A stretch of 22,589 nucleotides of DNA. Source: CAZJDM01 sp964544765 (GTDB taxonomy: Bacteria > Bdellovibrionota_B > Oligoflexia > CAYFLR01). The position numbers and the translations under genes were made by a program. Where the stretch lies: NCBI GenBank assembly GCA_964544765.1, contig CAZJDM010000062.1, positions 1 through 22,589 of the forward strand. The letters are read 5' to 3'. How positions within the stretch are numbered: the stretch's first letter is position 1; every line of letters starts with the position of its first letter. Of the stretch, positions 14,753 through 22,326 are shown piece after piece. The notes beneath the pieces are model-generated. The model saw nothing but the letters and a program-made list of their open reading frames with translations, had not been told where the DNA came from and ran no database searches.

Positions 14753-15292
14753 TTATTTGGCTGCAGATTTTCCTGCTTTACGTTTTATAAATTCATCCTT
14801 ATATCTGACGCCCTTGCCTTTAAACGGCTCAGGTTTCCTCTGAGCTCTAATAAGACTGGCAAAGTGCCCAACCTTCTGTTTGTCAATACCGCTAACCTTT
14901 ATATTCACATTCTTATCAACTTTAATAGTAATATCATCCGGTACTAGCAACTCAATCGGGTGGGAATACCCTAAACTAAGCATTAGAGAACTTCCTTTGA
15001 CATTAGCTCTATATCCAATTCCCTGTATCGTTAATTCTTTTGTAAATCCTTGTGAAACACCCGTTACCATATTATTTACCAAACTTCTAGTAAGACCCTG
15101 ATAAGCTCGATTTGAATCTAACTCTCCCTTTATTTTTACAGCAACAGAATCATCTTTTACTTCCACGTCAACTGTTTCATGATATTCCAAATCAATTTTT
15201 CCCTTTGGACCTTCAACAAATAGTTTTCTATTTTTAACCGATACCTTCACTTTATCTGGTATCTTAATCAGCTTTTTTCCAATTCTTGACAT
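14753..15292 (-). CDS. rplF: 50S ribosomal protein L6
   Basis: L6 lies near the sarcin-ricin loop and factor-binding site. The 179 residues contain the two repeated L6 folds: SRIGKKLIKIPDKVKVSVKN at the start with GPKGKIDLEYHE, and the second fold with the family signature HFASLIRAQRKPEPFKGKGV (about 143-162) followed by RYKDEFIKRKAGKSAAK. GAGG lies upstream of the ATG. Order rpsH-rplF-rplR is the usual one. Confidence 0.99.
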   Translation of the reverse strand: MSRIGKKLIKIPDKVKVSVKNRKLFVEGPKGKIDLEYHETVDVEVKDDSVAVKIKGELDSNRAYQGLTRSLVNNMVTGVSQGFTKELTIQGIGYRANVKGSSLMLSLGYSHPIELLVPDDITIKVDKNVNIKVSGIDKQKVGHFASLIRAQRKPEPFKGKGVRYKDEFIKRKAGKSAAK

Positions 15293-15311
15293 ATAGTTAC
15301 CTCTTTATTGC

Positions 15312-15704
15312 CTACCAGACATTAAACAATACTTCTCCCCCTACTTTTTCCTTTTGCGCTTGACGATCTGTCAATATGCCTTTAGGGGTAGACAATACCG
15401 TAATTCCAAATCCCTTTTTAAGCTTTGTAAGTTCCTTATTTTTTACATAAGTTCTTACAGATGGTTTACTTATTCTATTTAGCTCAGTAATCACAGAATC
15501 TCCTTCTTCCGTATACTTCAAAGCTATTTTAATAATTCCCTGCTTGTTATCTCTTATTAATTTATAATTTCTAAGATAACCCTCCATCTTCAATAACTTA
15601 ACAATCCTTAACTTCAAATTGGAAGCAGGGACAGAACATACCGTATGATTCCGCATTGCTGCATTCCTAATTCTTGTTAATAAATCCGAAATTGCATCTG
15701 TCAT
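15312..15704 (-). CDS. rpsH: 30S ribosomal protein S8
   Basis: S8 binds the central domain of 16S rRNA, and in E. coli S8 represses the spc operon by binding near the rplE start. The 130 residues run from MTDAISDLLTRIRNAAMRNH through LKIALKYTEEGD-like strand region to the C-terminal signature ISTPKG-type loop, here GITVLSTPKGILTDRQAQKE, and GGEVLFNVW. AGGAG lies 7 nt before the ATG; rpsN ends 15 nt upstream. Confidence 0.98.
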   Translation of the reverse strand: MTDAISDLLTRIRNAAMRNHTVCSVPASNLKLRIVKLLKMEGYLRNYKLIRDNKQGIIKIALKYTEEGDSVITELNRISKPSVRTYVKNKELTKLKKGFGITVLSTPKGILTDRQAQKEKVGGEVLFNVW

Positions 15705-15719
15705 AAATAGAACTCCTGA

Positions 15720-15905
15720 CTACCAACTTGACTTAATAACGCCTGGGATATGGCCTTTTAATGATAATAATCTAAAACATATCCTACACATGTTAAACTT
15801 TCTTAAATATCCTCTAGGCCGACCACATAAAGGGCATCTGTTGTATTTTCTCACTGGAAACTTAGGCTTCTTTAGAGACTTGTTAATTAATGCTTTTTTA
15901 GCCAC
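15720..15905 (-). CDS. rpsN: 30S ribosomal protein S14, zinc-binding type Z
   Basis: A 61-residue short S14, the C+ type found in Bacillota and many other phyla, in place of the roughly 100-residue C- type. Zinc ligands C24, C27, C40 and C43 are seen in NRCPLCGRPRGYLRKFNMCR. The C-terminus GHIPGVIKSSW is typical. S14 sits in the 30S head close to S3 and S10. The start is GTG at 15905 with GAGG 5 nt upstream; an ATG two bases earlier is out of frame. Confidence 0.98.
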   Translation of the reverse strand: MAKKALINKSLKKPKFPVRKYNRCPLCGRPRGYLRKFNMCRICFRLLSLKGHIPGVIKSSW

Positions 15906-15926
15906 ATAAACCTCACTACTTTAATA

Positions 15927-16463
15927 CTACCTAAATGGCATGTTAAACTTTTTTAAAAGACTACGAGCCTGTTCATCGTTCTTAGCTGTGGTACATACCG
16001 TAATATTCATCCCTCTAACTCTATCTACTTTGTCATATTTTATTTCAGGAAAAATAATCTGTTCTTTTAATCCAACATTATAATTTCCACTACCATCGAA
16101 CGATTTCGGGGAAACTCCTTTAAAGTCCCTAGTTCTAGGAAGAGCCACATTAATCAGCCTATCCAAAAATTCATACATTCTATCTCGCCTTAGAGTAACA
16201 CAACATCCGATTGGCATACCTTCTCTTAACTTAAACGAGGCTATTGACTTTCTTGCTCTTGTAATAATAGGTTTTTGTCCAGAAATTTTAGTCAAATCTT
16301 CGGCGGCATTTTCCAAAACCTTAATATTTTTAATAGCTTCACTTTGTGATATGTTCACCACTATTTTTTCTAATTTTACCACATCCATGACATTTTTATA
16401 TGCCAATTCTTGTTTTAACTCTTGTTTAAATTTTTTCTCATACAGGTCTTTTAACCTAGCCAT
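15927..16463 (-). CDS. rplE: 50S ribosomal protein L5
   Basis: L5 binds 5S rRNA and contacts P-site tRNA. I chose the ATG at 16463 (178 residues, MARLKDLYEKKFKQEL), which has TGGAGA 5 nt upstream. An earlier in-frame start at 16496 would add 11 residues and overlap the end of rplX. Family marks: GQKPIITRARKSIASFKLRE (about 59-78), GCCVTLRRDRMYEFLDRLIN, ALPRTRDFKGVSPKSFDGSG and the end LLKKFNMPFR. Confidence 0.98.
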   Translation of the reverse strand: MARLKDLYEKKFKQELKQELAYKNVMDVVKLEKIVVNISQSEAIKNIKVLENAAEDLTKISGQKPIITRARKSIASFKLREGMPIGCCVTLRRDRMYEFLDRLINVALPRTRDFKGVSPKSFDGSGNYNVGLKEQIIFPEIKYDKVDRVRGMNITVCTTAKNDEQARSLLKKFNMPFR

Positions 16464-16473
16464 GAAATCTCCA

Positions 16474-16803
16474 TTAATATTCTTCGTTAGTCCCAACTAA
16501 TTTTCTAACTTTTTTGGTCTTACCCTCAATTTTCACGAGATCCTTTTTGATACGACAACATTTGGTTTTACTTTTCGAGTATGCCATAATGTTAGAAATA
16601 TTAATTCCAGCCTCTTTTTCTATAATCTTACTTGCAACCTGTTCATTTCCTTTTTGATGCCGTTTTACTTTATTTAATCCTTCAACAATTACTCGTCCCC
16701 TCTTCTTATCTATTTTCATGACCTTTCCCTGCTTGCCTTTCTCTTTACCAGCGATAACAGCTACCAGATCACCAACTTTTAATTTTGTTTTTAATGTAAA
16801 CAT
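16474..16803 (-). CDS. rplX: 50S ribosomal protein L24
   Basis: L24 is an assembly initiator of the large subunit near the exit tunnel. The 109 residues contain the KOW motif (VGDLVAVIAGKEKGKQGKVM, about residues 10-29) and VIVEGLNKVKRHQK. The Cys-Cys pair in TKCCRIKK replaces the usual PT(R)VGF region. GAGG lies upstream of the ATG. rplN ends 13 nt before it. Confidence 0.97.
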   Translation of the reverse strand: MFTLKTKLKVGDLVAVIAGKEKGKQGKVMKIDKKRGRVIVEGLNKVKRHQKGNEQVASKIIEKEAGINISNIMAYSKSKTKCCRIKKDLVKIEGKTKKVRKLVGTNEEY

Positions 16804-16816
16804 ATCTAAACCTCAA

Positions 16817-17188
16817 TTATAATACTTCAGGCGCTAAAGACACAATTTTCATAAATTGTTTATGACGAAGTTCTCTAGCTACAGGACCAAATATTCTTGT
16901 ACCAATTGGTTCTTTTTCCTCCCCTTTTACAAGAACTGCAGCATTTTGATCAAACTTAATATAAGTTCCGTCATCCCTGCCAATCTCTCTCTTTGTACGA
17001 ACAATAACAGCATGATGCACCTCACCCTTTTTAATTTTTGAATTTGGCATAGCATCCTTCACTGTTACTCGAATAACATCCCCCACTGCAGCATATCTTC
17101 GGTGAGATCCTCCAAGAACCTTAATACACATAATTTCTCTGGCTCCAGAATTATCTGCCACTGTTAGTCTTGATTGTACCTGTATCAT
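16817..17188 (-). CDS. rplN: 50S ribosomal protein L14
   Basis: L14 lies at the subunit interface beside L19 and is a docking site for silencing factor RsfS. The 123 residues begin MIQVQSRLTVADNSGAREIM with GGSHRRYAAVGDVIRVTVKD (about 26-45), and end FGPVARELRHKQFMKIVSLA PEVL-type, all typical. AGGA lies 7 nt before the ATG. Placement after rpsQ is standard. Confidence 0.99.
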   Translation of the reverse strand: MIQVQSRLTVADNSGAREIMCIKVLGGSHRRYAAVGDVIRVTVKDAMPNSKIKKGEVHHAVIVRTKREIGRDDGTYIKFDQNAAVLVKGEEKEPIGTRIFGPVARELRHKQFMKIVSLAPEVL

Positions 17189-17207
17189 ATTCTATTCCTA
17201 TCAAATT

Positions 17208-17447
17208 CTATATGACCTTAGTTAATGCCCATCTTTTCGTTTTACTATACGGCCTGGATTCAATAATTTGAACCTCATCTCCCAACTTTGATTTTTCATG
17301 CTCATCATGGACCTTAAATTTTTTGGTTACAGTTACATTTTTTCCATAACGTTTATCTTTAACCCTTCTACATACCTTAACAACAACAGTTTTATTCATT
17401 TTATCGCTAATAACTGTACCGATTAATTTTTTCTTTAGATTCTGCAT
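17208..17447 (-). CDS. rpsQ: 30S ribosomal protein S17
   Basis: S17 is a primary 16S rRNA-binding OB-fold protein. The 79 residues show KLIGTVISDKMNKTVVVKVC (about 6-25), the basic VTKKFKVHDE segment, and GDEVQIIESRPYSKTKRWAL. The ribosome site AGGAT overlaps the last codons of rpmC, whose stop is only 8 nt before the ATG, so the two are likely translated together. Confidence 0.98.
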   Translation of the reverse strand: MQNLKKKLIGTVISDKMNKTVVVKVCRRVKDKRYGKNVTVTKKFKVHDEHEKSKLGDEVQIIESRPYSKTKRWALTKVI

Positions 17448-17455
17448 AAATAATC

Positions 17456-17668
17456 CTATTTTCCTTGTTCTCTAATCACAGTTAGAACTCTGGCTAACTG
17501 CCTCTTTAGCTTTTTCTTATCCTGATTTTTGGAAGACTGCCCTGTTTTCAGCTCAATTCCTACTCGAAATTTCTTTTCTCTAATATCCTTAACTAAAGAC
17601 CATAATTGCCCGTTATCCATTTTTCTTATATTTTTTATTTCCAAGTTTTTTATATCTTCTATTTCCAT
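17456..17668 (-). CDS. rpmC: 50S ribosomal protein L29
   Basis: L29 is a small two-helix protein at the exit tunnel, part of the docking site for trigger factor and SRP. The 70 residues show NLEIKNIRKMDNGQLWSLVK and a long basic C-terminal helix LKRQLARVLTVIREQGK. Its ATG lies inside rplP: the two reading frames overlap by 10 nt, and AGAGGA sits 6 nt upstream within rplP. This indicates translational coupling. Confidence 0.96.
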   Translation of the reverse strand: MEIEDIKNLEIKNIRKMDNGQLWSLVKDIREKKFRVGIELKTGQSSKNQDKKKLKRQLARVLTVIREQGK

Positions 17669-18081
17669 ATGGATTCCTCTCTTTTAATCGGCTTGGTCTT
17701 TAAGGGCAATTTATGCCCGGCATTTTTTAGGGCCTCAATTGCTATGTTTTCCGGAACACCTTCTAGTTCATATAAAATTCTTCCAGGTTTAACTGGAACA
17801 ATAAATTTATCAGGAGCACCTTTTCCTTTTCCCATCCTGGTTTCAATAGGCTTAGAAGTATATGGTTTATCAGGAAATACGCGAATCCACATTTTCCCCG
17901 TTCTTTTACAATACCTAGAAATACATATTCTTGCTGCCTCTATCTGTCTTGAATCTAGAAAACCATGTTCAACAGCTTGCAATCCAAATTGCCCAAACTC
18001 AAGCGATATTCCACGCCTTGCTATTCCTTTATTTCTTCCTCTTTGTTGTTTTCTAAATTTTTGCCGTTTCGGACTTAACAT
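17659..18081 (-). CDS. rplP: 50S ribosomal protein L16
   Basis: L16 lies between the A-site tRNA and 23S rRNA and is needed for late 50S assembly. The 140 residues show MLSPKRQKFRKQQRGRNKGI at the start, FGQFGLQAVEHGFLDSRQIE (about 29-48), KMWIRVFPDKPYTSKP and RMGKGKGAPDKF, then YELEGVPENIAIEALKNAGH and KLPLKTK. GGGTGA precedes the ATG. A 27-nt AT-rich spacer separates it from rpsC; the 3' end overlaps rpmC. Confidence 0.99.
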   Translation of the reverse strand: MLSPKRQKFRKQQRGRNKGIARRGISLEFGQFGLQAVEHGFLDSRQIEAARICISRYCKRTGKMWIRVFPDKPYTSKPIETRMGKGKGAPDKFIVPVKPGRILYELEGVPENIAIEALKNAGHKLPLKTKPIKREESIWK

Positions 18082-18108
18082 AAGTCACCCATTTTTAAAA
18101 TAAAAATT

Positions 18109-18774
18109 TTATTTTTTTCCCTTATTCTTTTTCTCTAATATCTCACCCTTAAACACCCATACCTTAACGCCAATTAGGCCATATAGTGTTTTAGCTTCTG
18201 AAGCTGAATAATCGACATCTGCTCTAAGAGTATGCAAAGGAATACGACCTTCTTTGTACCATTCAGTTCTCGCCATCTCAGCACCGCCCAATCTTCCAGC
18301 ACATCTAATCCTTGCGCCCTTTACACCAGACTTCATAGCCATCTGAAGAGCATTTCTCATTGCTCTTCGAAAAGAAACTCTTCTCTCTAATTGTATCGCT
18401 ACATTCTCCGCTATTAGGGCCGCATCTGACTGAGCTCTCTTTACTTCATAAATATTCAATATGATCTCTTTGCTGCCCTCTACTTTCTTTTTACATAAAC
18501 TTTTAATTGAATCCTTTAGCTTATCTGCTCCACTACCCTTTTTTCCAATTACAATACCCGGTCTGGTGGTATAAATGTTTATTTTTACATCTTTGGCAGC
18601 TCTTTCAATTTCAATTTTTGAAAGACCCGCGGATTTCAGTTCTTTAGACAAAAACCCACGTATTCTTAAGTCCTCATGTAAATAATCAGCATATTCTTTT
18701 TTGGAATACCATCTAGAGGACCATGTTTTATTAATACCTAGTCTTAATCCTACAGGATTTACCTTTTGACCCAA
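18109..18774 (-). CDS. rpsC: 30S ribosomal protein S3
   Basis: S3 forms part of the mRNA entry tunnel and the ribosomal helicase with S4 and S5. The 221 residues begin GQKVNPVGLRLGINKTWSSR, carry the KH domain with GKKGSGAD as the GxxG loop (about residues 77-84), and the C-terminal S3 domain with GVKGARIRCAGRLGGAEMAR and the TLYGLIGVKVWVFKGEIL end. The start is TTG at 18774, with GGAGG 6-8 nt upstream; no ATG fits. Confidence 0.99.
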   Translation of the reverse strand: MGQKVNPVGLRLGINKTWSSRWYSKKEYADYLHEDLRIRGFLSKELKSAGLSKIEIERAAKDVKINIYTTRPGIVIGKKGSGADKLKDSIKSLCKKKVEGSKEIILNIYEVKRAQSDAALIAENVAIQLERRVSFRRAMRNALQMAMKSGVKGARIRCAGRLGGAEMARTEWYKEGRIPLHTLRADVDYSASEAKTLYGLIGVKVWVFKGEILEKKNKGKK

Positions 18775-18787
18775 TTTATTCCTCCAA

Positions 18788-19120
18788 CTATTTTTCTGCT
18801 AATATAACATTAATATGACTCATCCTTTTACGAACCGGTGTTGCTCTTCCTTGTGCCCGCGGTATAAATCGCTTAAGCATGGAACCAGGATTTACATATA
18901 TACTTTTAATATAGAGAGTATCTACATCAATCTTATCTGACCTCTCTGCATTAGAAACCGCTGATTTCAATAGTTTTGCTAATAAAGGTGCGGCTCTTTT
19001 TTGGTTTACTTGAAGCTGATCCAAAGCATATTGAACTTGCTTTCCTCTGACCAAATCAATGACTAATCTAGCCTTTCTAGGGGATATTCTAACATTTCTT
19101 AGCTTGGCACTAACTTCCAT
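18788..19120 (-). CDS. rplV: 50S ribosomal protein L22
   Basis: L22 lines the exit tunnel with a long beta-hairpin where macrolide-resistance changes map. I chose the ATG at 19120 (110 residues, MEVSAKLRNVRISPRKARLV), 9 nt after GAGGA. An ATG at 19129 would add three residues, but it touches the GAGGA directly, too close to be used. The family C-terminus is seen: RFIPRAQGRATPVRKRMSHI, the hairpin tip, then NVILAEK. It ends 13 nt before rpsC. Confidence 0.97.
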   Translation of the reverse strand: MEVSAKLRNVRISPRKARLVIDLVRGKQVQYALDQLQVNQKRAAPLLAKLLKSAVSNAERSDKIDVDTLYIKSIYVNPGSMLKRFIPRAQGRATPVRKRMSHINVILAEK

Positions 19121-19140
19121 GGTTAACATTCCTCTTCTTT

Positions 19141-19407
19141 TTATTTTTTCCCTTTACGGTCACCTGCATGACCAAAAAATTGTCTAGTCGGGGCAAATTC
19201 ACCTAACTTATGCCCCACCATGTTTTCAGTCACAAACACTGGTACAAATTTCTTCCCATTATGGATTGCAAATGTTGTCCCAACAAATTCAGGGATTATT
19301 GTTGATCTACGTGACCAGGTTTTTATTACTTTTTTCTTGTCGACGCCCTCAACCTTTTTTAACAAATAACTATCAACAAATGGGCCCTTTTTAATGGATC
19401 TAGCCAC
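19141..19407 (-). CDS. rpsS: 30S ribosomal protein S19
   Basis: S19 pairs with S13 in the 30S head. The 88 residues show MARSIKKGPFVDSYLLKKVE, WSRRSTIIPEFVGTTFAIHN and the signature GHKLGEFAPTRQFFGHAGDR, nearly invariant in the family. The start is GTG at 19407 with GGAGGG 5 nt upstream. It is 13 nt after rplB. Confidence 0.99.
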   Translation of the reverse strand: MARSIKKGPFVDSYLLKKVEGVDKKKVIKTWSRRSTIIPEFVGTTFAIHNGKKFVPVFVTENMVGHKLGEFAPTRQFFGHAGDRKGKK

Positions 19408-19420
19408 TAATTCCCTCCAA

Positions 19421-20245
19421 TTATTTCTTTCTTCTTCTAATAATAAATTTATCAGTAGTTTTATTTCTTCTGGTTCTATGCCCCTTAGTAGGAACTCCCC
19501 AAGGTGTTACCGGGTGTCTTCCGCCAGAAGATTTACCTTCTCCTCCACCATGTGGATGATCAACTGGATTCATTACCACACCTCTTACAGTTGGGCGAAT
19601 ACCCAAATTACGCTTTTTCCCAGCTTTACCATAACTTATTTTGTTATGTTCAGTATTGCCAACTACTCCAATGGTAGCCCAACAATCTTCTGTAACAGTT
19701 CTTATCTCGCCTGAAGGCATTTTTAATGAGATCATTTTCTTATCTTTACCTAATAATTGAGCAGATGCTCCCGCAGATCGTACTAATTGACCGCCCTTTC
19801 CTGGTTTTAGCTCAATATTATGAATCATGGTTCCAGCAGGTATATTTTTTAATGGCAACGTATTTCCGGGTCTAATATCAGCCTTCTGCGAAGATTCAAG
19901 CTTATCACCTTTTTTTACACCTTCAGGACACAAAATATAACGCTTCTCACCATCTAAATAAACCAGCAACGCTATATTTGCAGTGCGATTAGGATCATAC
20001 TCTATTGTTTTTACATTAGCTGGTATACCAATTTTATTTCTTTTGAAATCTATAATTCGATATTTTCTTTTATTACCACCACCTCTGTGACGACAAGTAA
20101 TTCTACCTGTATTATTTCGTCCAGCTTTGCGAGGTAATGGAGCAATCAGAGATTTTTCCGGTCCATCTTTGCTAATCTCTGGGTTCACTACCGTTCTAAG
20201 AGCCCTTCTACCGGGCGATGTGGGTTTATATTTTCTTATAGCCAT
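19421..20245 (-). CDS. rplB: 50S ribosomal protein L2
   Basis: L2 is among the most conserved ribosomal proteins and supports subunit joining and the peptidyl transferase centre. The 274 residues show KYKPTSPGRRALRTV, GRITCRHRGGGNKRKYRIID (about 48-67), the SH3-type domain with SAGASAQLLGK, and the C-terminal signature RGVVMNPVDHPHGGGEGKSS, containing the conserved active-site-side His in DHPHGGG. The ATG is 3 nt after rplW, with GAAGGG before it. Confidence 0.99.
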   Translation of the reverse strand: MAIRKYKPTSPGRRALRTVVNPEISKDGPEKSLIAPLPRKAGRNNTGRITCRHRGGGNKRKYRIIDFKRNKIGIPANVKTIEYDPNRTANIALLVYLDGEKRYILCPEGVKKGDKLESSQKADIRPGNTLPLKNIPAGTMIHNIELKPGKGGQLVRSAGASAQLLGKDKKMISLKMPSGEIRTVTEDCWATIGVVGNTEHNKISYGKAGKKRNLGIRPTVRGVVMNPVDHPHGGGEGKSSGGRHPVTPWGVPTKGHRTRRNKTTDKFIIRRRKK

Positions 20246-20248
20246 ATT

Positions 20249-20539
20249 CTATAACCCTTCAATCATATTTAAGCTTTCACCTTCAATTAAAGTAACAAAA
20301 GCTTTTTTACAGTTTTGCTTTTTAGAAACAAATCTACCTGTTCTCTTTGTTTTACCTCTTACAATTTGAGTTCTGACCCCTTTAACCTTCACTCCATAAT
20401 ATTTTTGTAGAGCATCTTTTATCTGATTTTTATTAGCTTTCATTCCTACCTTAAAAACATAGACATTGCTTATCTCTTTAAGGAGGGTATTTCGTTCCGT
20501 CAAAAGCGGCTCTTTTATTACTTCACTTAAATGCAACAT
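20249..20539 (-). CDS. rplW: 50S ribosomal protein L23
   Basis: L23 surrounds the exit tunnel and is the main docking site for trigger factor and SRP. The 96 residues show VIKEPLLTERNTLLKEISNV (about 7-26; the family has PxxTEK), the FKVGMKANKNQIKDALQKYY segment, VKVKGVRTQIVRGKTKRTGR, and AFVTLIEGESL. The ATG at 20539 is preceded by GGATAGAG, and the spacing to rplD is 4 nt. Confidence 0.98.
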   Translation of the reverse strand: MLHLSEVIKEPLLTERNTLLKEISNVYVFKVGMKANKNQIKDALQKYYGVKVKGVRTQIVRGKTKRTGRFVSKKQNCKKAFVTLIEGESLNMIEGL

Positions 20540-20543
20540 GGCT

Positions 20544-21170
20544 CTATCCTTTTTTTAACCGTTTTTCTAAAGCCTTTATCGATGCTTCTGTAAACATTAA
20601 ATCATCGCAATTCAATGCTTGGTAACTGTTTAATTCTAATGAGGTACTATAATTAGCGTTCTTTAGATTTCTTGTAGAAAAATACATTTCATTATTTAAA
20701 ACATCATCAATTACTAGCAATTTTTTCTTGCTAAACTTAGCTAGTAAGCTTTCAACAGCTTTAGTTTTGTATTCTTCTATACCGTATTTATCTAAAACGA
20801 TCACATTTTTTGATCTCAGTTTTTCACTTAACACAATCCTGAGGGCCAGATTTTTCGATTTTTTATTTAATTTTTGACTATAATCAACCGGATTTGGCCC
20901 AAAGATAACTCCCCCTCCTCTGATAAGTGGAGATCTAGAGGTTCCAGCTCTGGCACGACCGGTACCTTTTTGCCTATATGGTTTACTTCCTCCTCCATGG
21001 ACAAATTTCCTGTTTTTTGTACAAGCAGTCCCTTGCCTTTGATTGGCTAAATATGCCTTAACCGCTAACCAAACAACGTGATCATTTTTATCTACTGACC
21101 ATACATGATCATCTAGTTCAATCTGACCCGTTCTCTTATTACTTTTATTGTATACAGTTAAGCTTGACAT
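20544..21170 (-). CDS. rplD: 50S ribosomal protein L4
   Basis: L4 lines the exit tunnel with its long loop and in E. coli represses the S10 operon through the leader and the RNA polymerase termination. The 208 residues show the tunnel loop NRKFVHGGGSKPYRQKGTGR followed by ARAGTSRSPLIRGGGVIFGP (about 57-98) and a C-terminal globular domain of weaker conservation. GGGAGG lies 9 nt before the ATG. A 37-nt gap separates it from rplC. Confidence 0.98.
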   Translation of the reverse strand: MSSLTVYNKSNKRTGQIELDDHVWSVDKNDHVVWLAVKAYLANQRQGTACTKNRKFVHGGGSKPYRQKGTGRARAGTSRSPLIRGGGVIFGPNPVDYSQKLNKKSKNLALRIVLSEKLRSKNVIVLDKYGIEEYKTKAVESLLAKFSKKKLLVIDDVLNNEMYFSTRNLKNANYSTSLELNSYQALNCDDLMFTEASIKALEKRLKKG

Positions 21171-21207
21171 TTATATATGCCTCCCTAAATTACACTGAAA
21201 AAGCCAC

Positions 21208-21843
21208 CTATTTTACACACCATCTTATTTCAACATCACTGTTTCGACTACCTGGAACCGGCCCTTTTAGCATAATCAAGTTTTTATCTTTATCGATCTT
21301 AGCAATTGCCAAGTTCTGAACAGTTACCCTTTTATTACCTGCATGTCCAGGCATTTTCTTACCTTTTAAGACTTTTCCGGGATAAGTACACATACCGATT
21401 GAGCCTGGTCTTTTACCCATTCTATGACCATGACTTCTACGACCTCCCGCAAATCCATATCTTGCTACAACACCAGCAAATCCTTTTCCTTTAGATGTGG
21501 AGGACACATCAACTTTGCCTATATTATCAAATAGCTGTAAATCTAAGCTTTGACCAACCTTGTATTCTGTCAAAGCTTTTTCATCTACCCGAAACTCACA
21601 AATCTTACGATAACATTTATCCTTAAAAACAGGATCTTTAAATAATCCTTGCTCCGGTTTTGTTAGTTTTTCTTTTTTAACTTTTTTAAAACCTATTTTT
21701 AGAGCAGAGTAACCATCTTTCTTCTCATTTTTCAGAGCTATAATTTGATTTTCGTATATTTCTAGAACTGTGACAGGAACCAACACCCCGTCTTTATCAA
21801 ATAGACGAGCCATTCCAATTTTTTTGGCGAGTAAACCTCTCAT
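21208..21843 (-). CDS. rplC: 50S ribosomal protein L3
   Basis: L3 reaches the peptidyl transferase centre with a long extension and is one of two 50S assembly initiators. The 211 residues begin MRGLLAKKIGMARLFDKDGV, and carry the signature region GKGFAGVVARYGFAGGRRSH (about 119-138) with GSIGMCTYPGKVLKGKKMPG. The Gln that is N5-methylated by PrmB in E. coli would lie in this loop. GGAG lies 5 nt before the ATG. A 70-nt spacer separates it from rpsJ. Confidence 0.99.
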   Translation of the reverse strand: MRGLLAKKIGMARLFDKDGVLVPVTVLEIYENQIIALKNEKKDGYSALKIGFKKVKKEKLTKPEQGLFKDPVFKDKCYRKICEFRVDEKALTEYKVGQSLDLQLFDNIGKVDVSSTSKGKGFAGVVARYGFAGGRRSHGHRMGKRPGSIGMCTYPGKVLKGKKMPGHAGNKRVTVQNLAIAKIDKDKNLIMLKGPVPGSRNSDVEIRWCVK

Positions 21844-21913
21844 ACTATCTCCAGCGTTGTTTTTGTCTCAATCAATCTTAACGCTATAAGCAATTTAGAT
21901 TTTTATTTAACGA

Positions 21914-22225
21914 TCAGTATAATCTGATCTCTACATCTACCCCAGCAGACAAATCAAGCTTCATCAAAGCATCGATTGTTTGTTGTTTGGGCTCAAGAAT
22001 ATCTATAAGGCGTCTATGTGTCCTTATTTCAAATTGTTCTCTTGACTTTTTATTAACGTGTGGAGAACGCAAAACACAATATTTATTAGTAGTAGTTGGC
22101 AATGGAACCGGACCCACTACTCTAACGCCTGTCCTCTTTGCTTGTACTAGGATGTCATTTGTAGACTGATCCAATATATTATAATCATAAGCTCTTAAAT
22201 GTATTCTAATTTTTTGACTTTTCAT
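21914..22225 (-). CDS. rpsJ: 30S ribosomal protein S10
   Basis: S10 is in the 30S head and also partners NusB in antitermination. The 103 residues match the family throughout: KIRIHLRAYDYNILDQSTND, the loop VRVVGPVPLPTTTNKYCVLR (about 34-53), SPHVNKKSREQFEIRTHRRL and IDILEPKQQTIDALMKLDLS with the end GVDVEIRLY. This is the first gene of the S10 operon and has a strong promoter 39 nt upstream. AAGGG and GAGAG precede the ATG, partly inside a small hairpin. Confidence 0.99.
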   Translation of the reverse strand: MKSQKIRIHLRAYDYNILDQSTNDILVQAKRTGVRVVGPVPLPTTTNKYCVLRSPHVNKKSREQFEIRTHRRLIDILEPKQQTIDALMKLDLSAGVDVEIRLY

Positions 22226-22228
22226 ACC

Positions 22229-22248
22229 CTTATCTCTCAGGTGATAAG
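22229..22248 (-). promoter_or_regulatory. Short hairpin over the rpsJ ribosome-binding region
   Basis: On the minus strand CTTATC (22248-22243) and GATAAG (22234-22229) form a 6-bp stem with an 8-nt loop (ACCTGAGA), 3 nt before the rpsJ start. The GAGAG and AAGG bases lie in the loop and 3' stem. In a leader of only about 30 nt this may tune initiation; the long E. coli S10 leader is absent. Confidence 0.4.
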
Positions 22249-22263
22249 AAAACGTAGTGACTT

Positions 22264-22292
22264 CTTATATGTTATCTAGAAAATATTGTCAA
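22264..22292 (-). promoter_or_regulatory. Near-consensus sigma70 promoter of the S10 operon
   Basis: On the minus strand TTGACA (22292-22287, six of six matches) and TATAAG (22269-22264, five of six) are separated by exactly 17 nt in the tuf-rpsJ spacer. Transcription is expected near 22257, leaving a leader of about 30 nt before rpsJ. AT-rich DNA lies upstream of the -35 box, as an UP element could. Confidence 0.85.
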
Positions 22293-22326
22293 TTTATTAT
22301 TTAACTAATCATAATATTAATCACGT

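Noticed and set aside
16464..16496. Longer L5 start at 16496
   Set aside because: It overlaps rplX and includes the ribosome site for the ATG at 16463, where the family N-terminus begins.
18091..18107. ATTTTTA/TAAAAAT stem between rpsC and rplP
   Set aside because: The stem is A/T only and lies in an A/T tract, where such symmetry is expected by chance.
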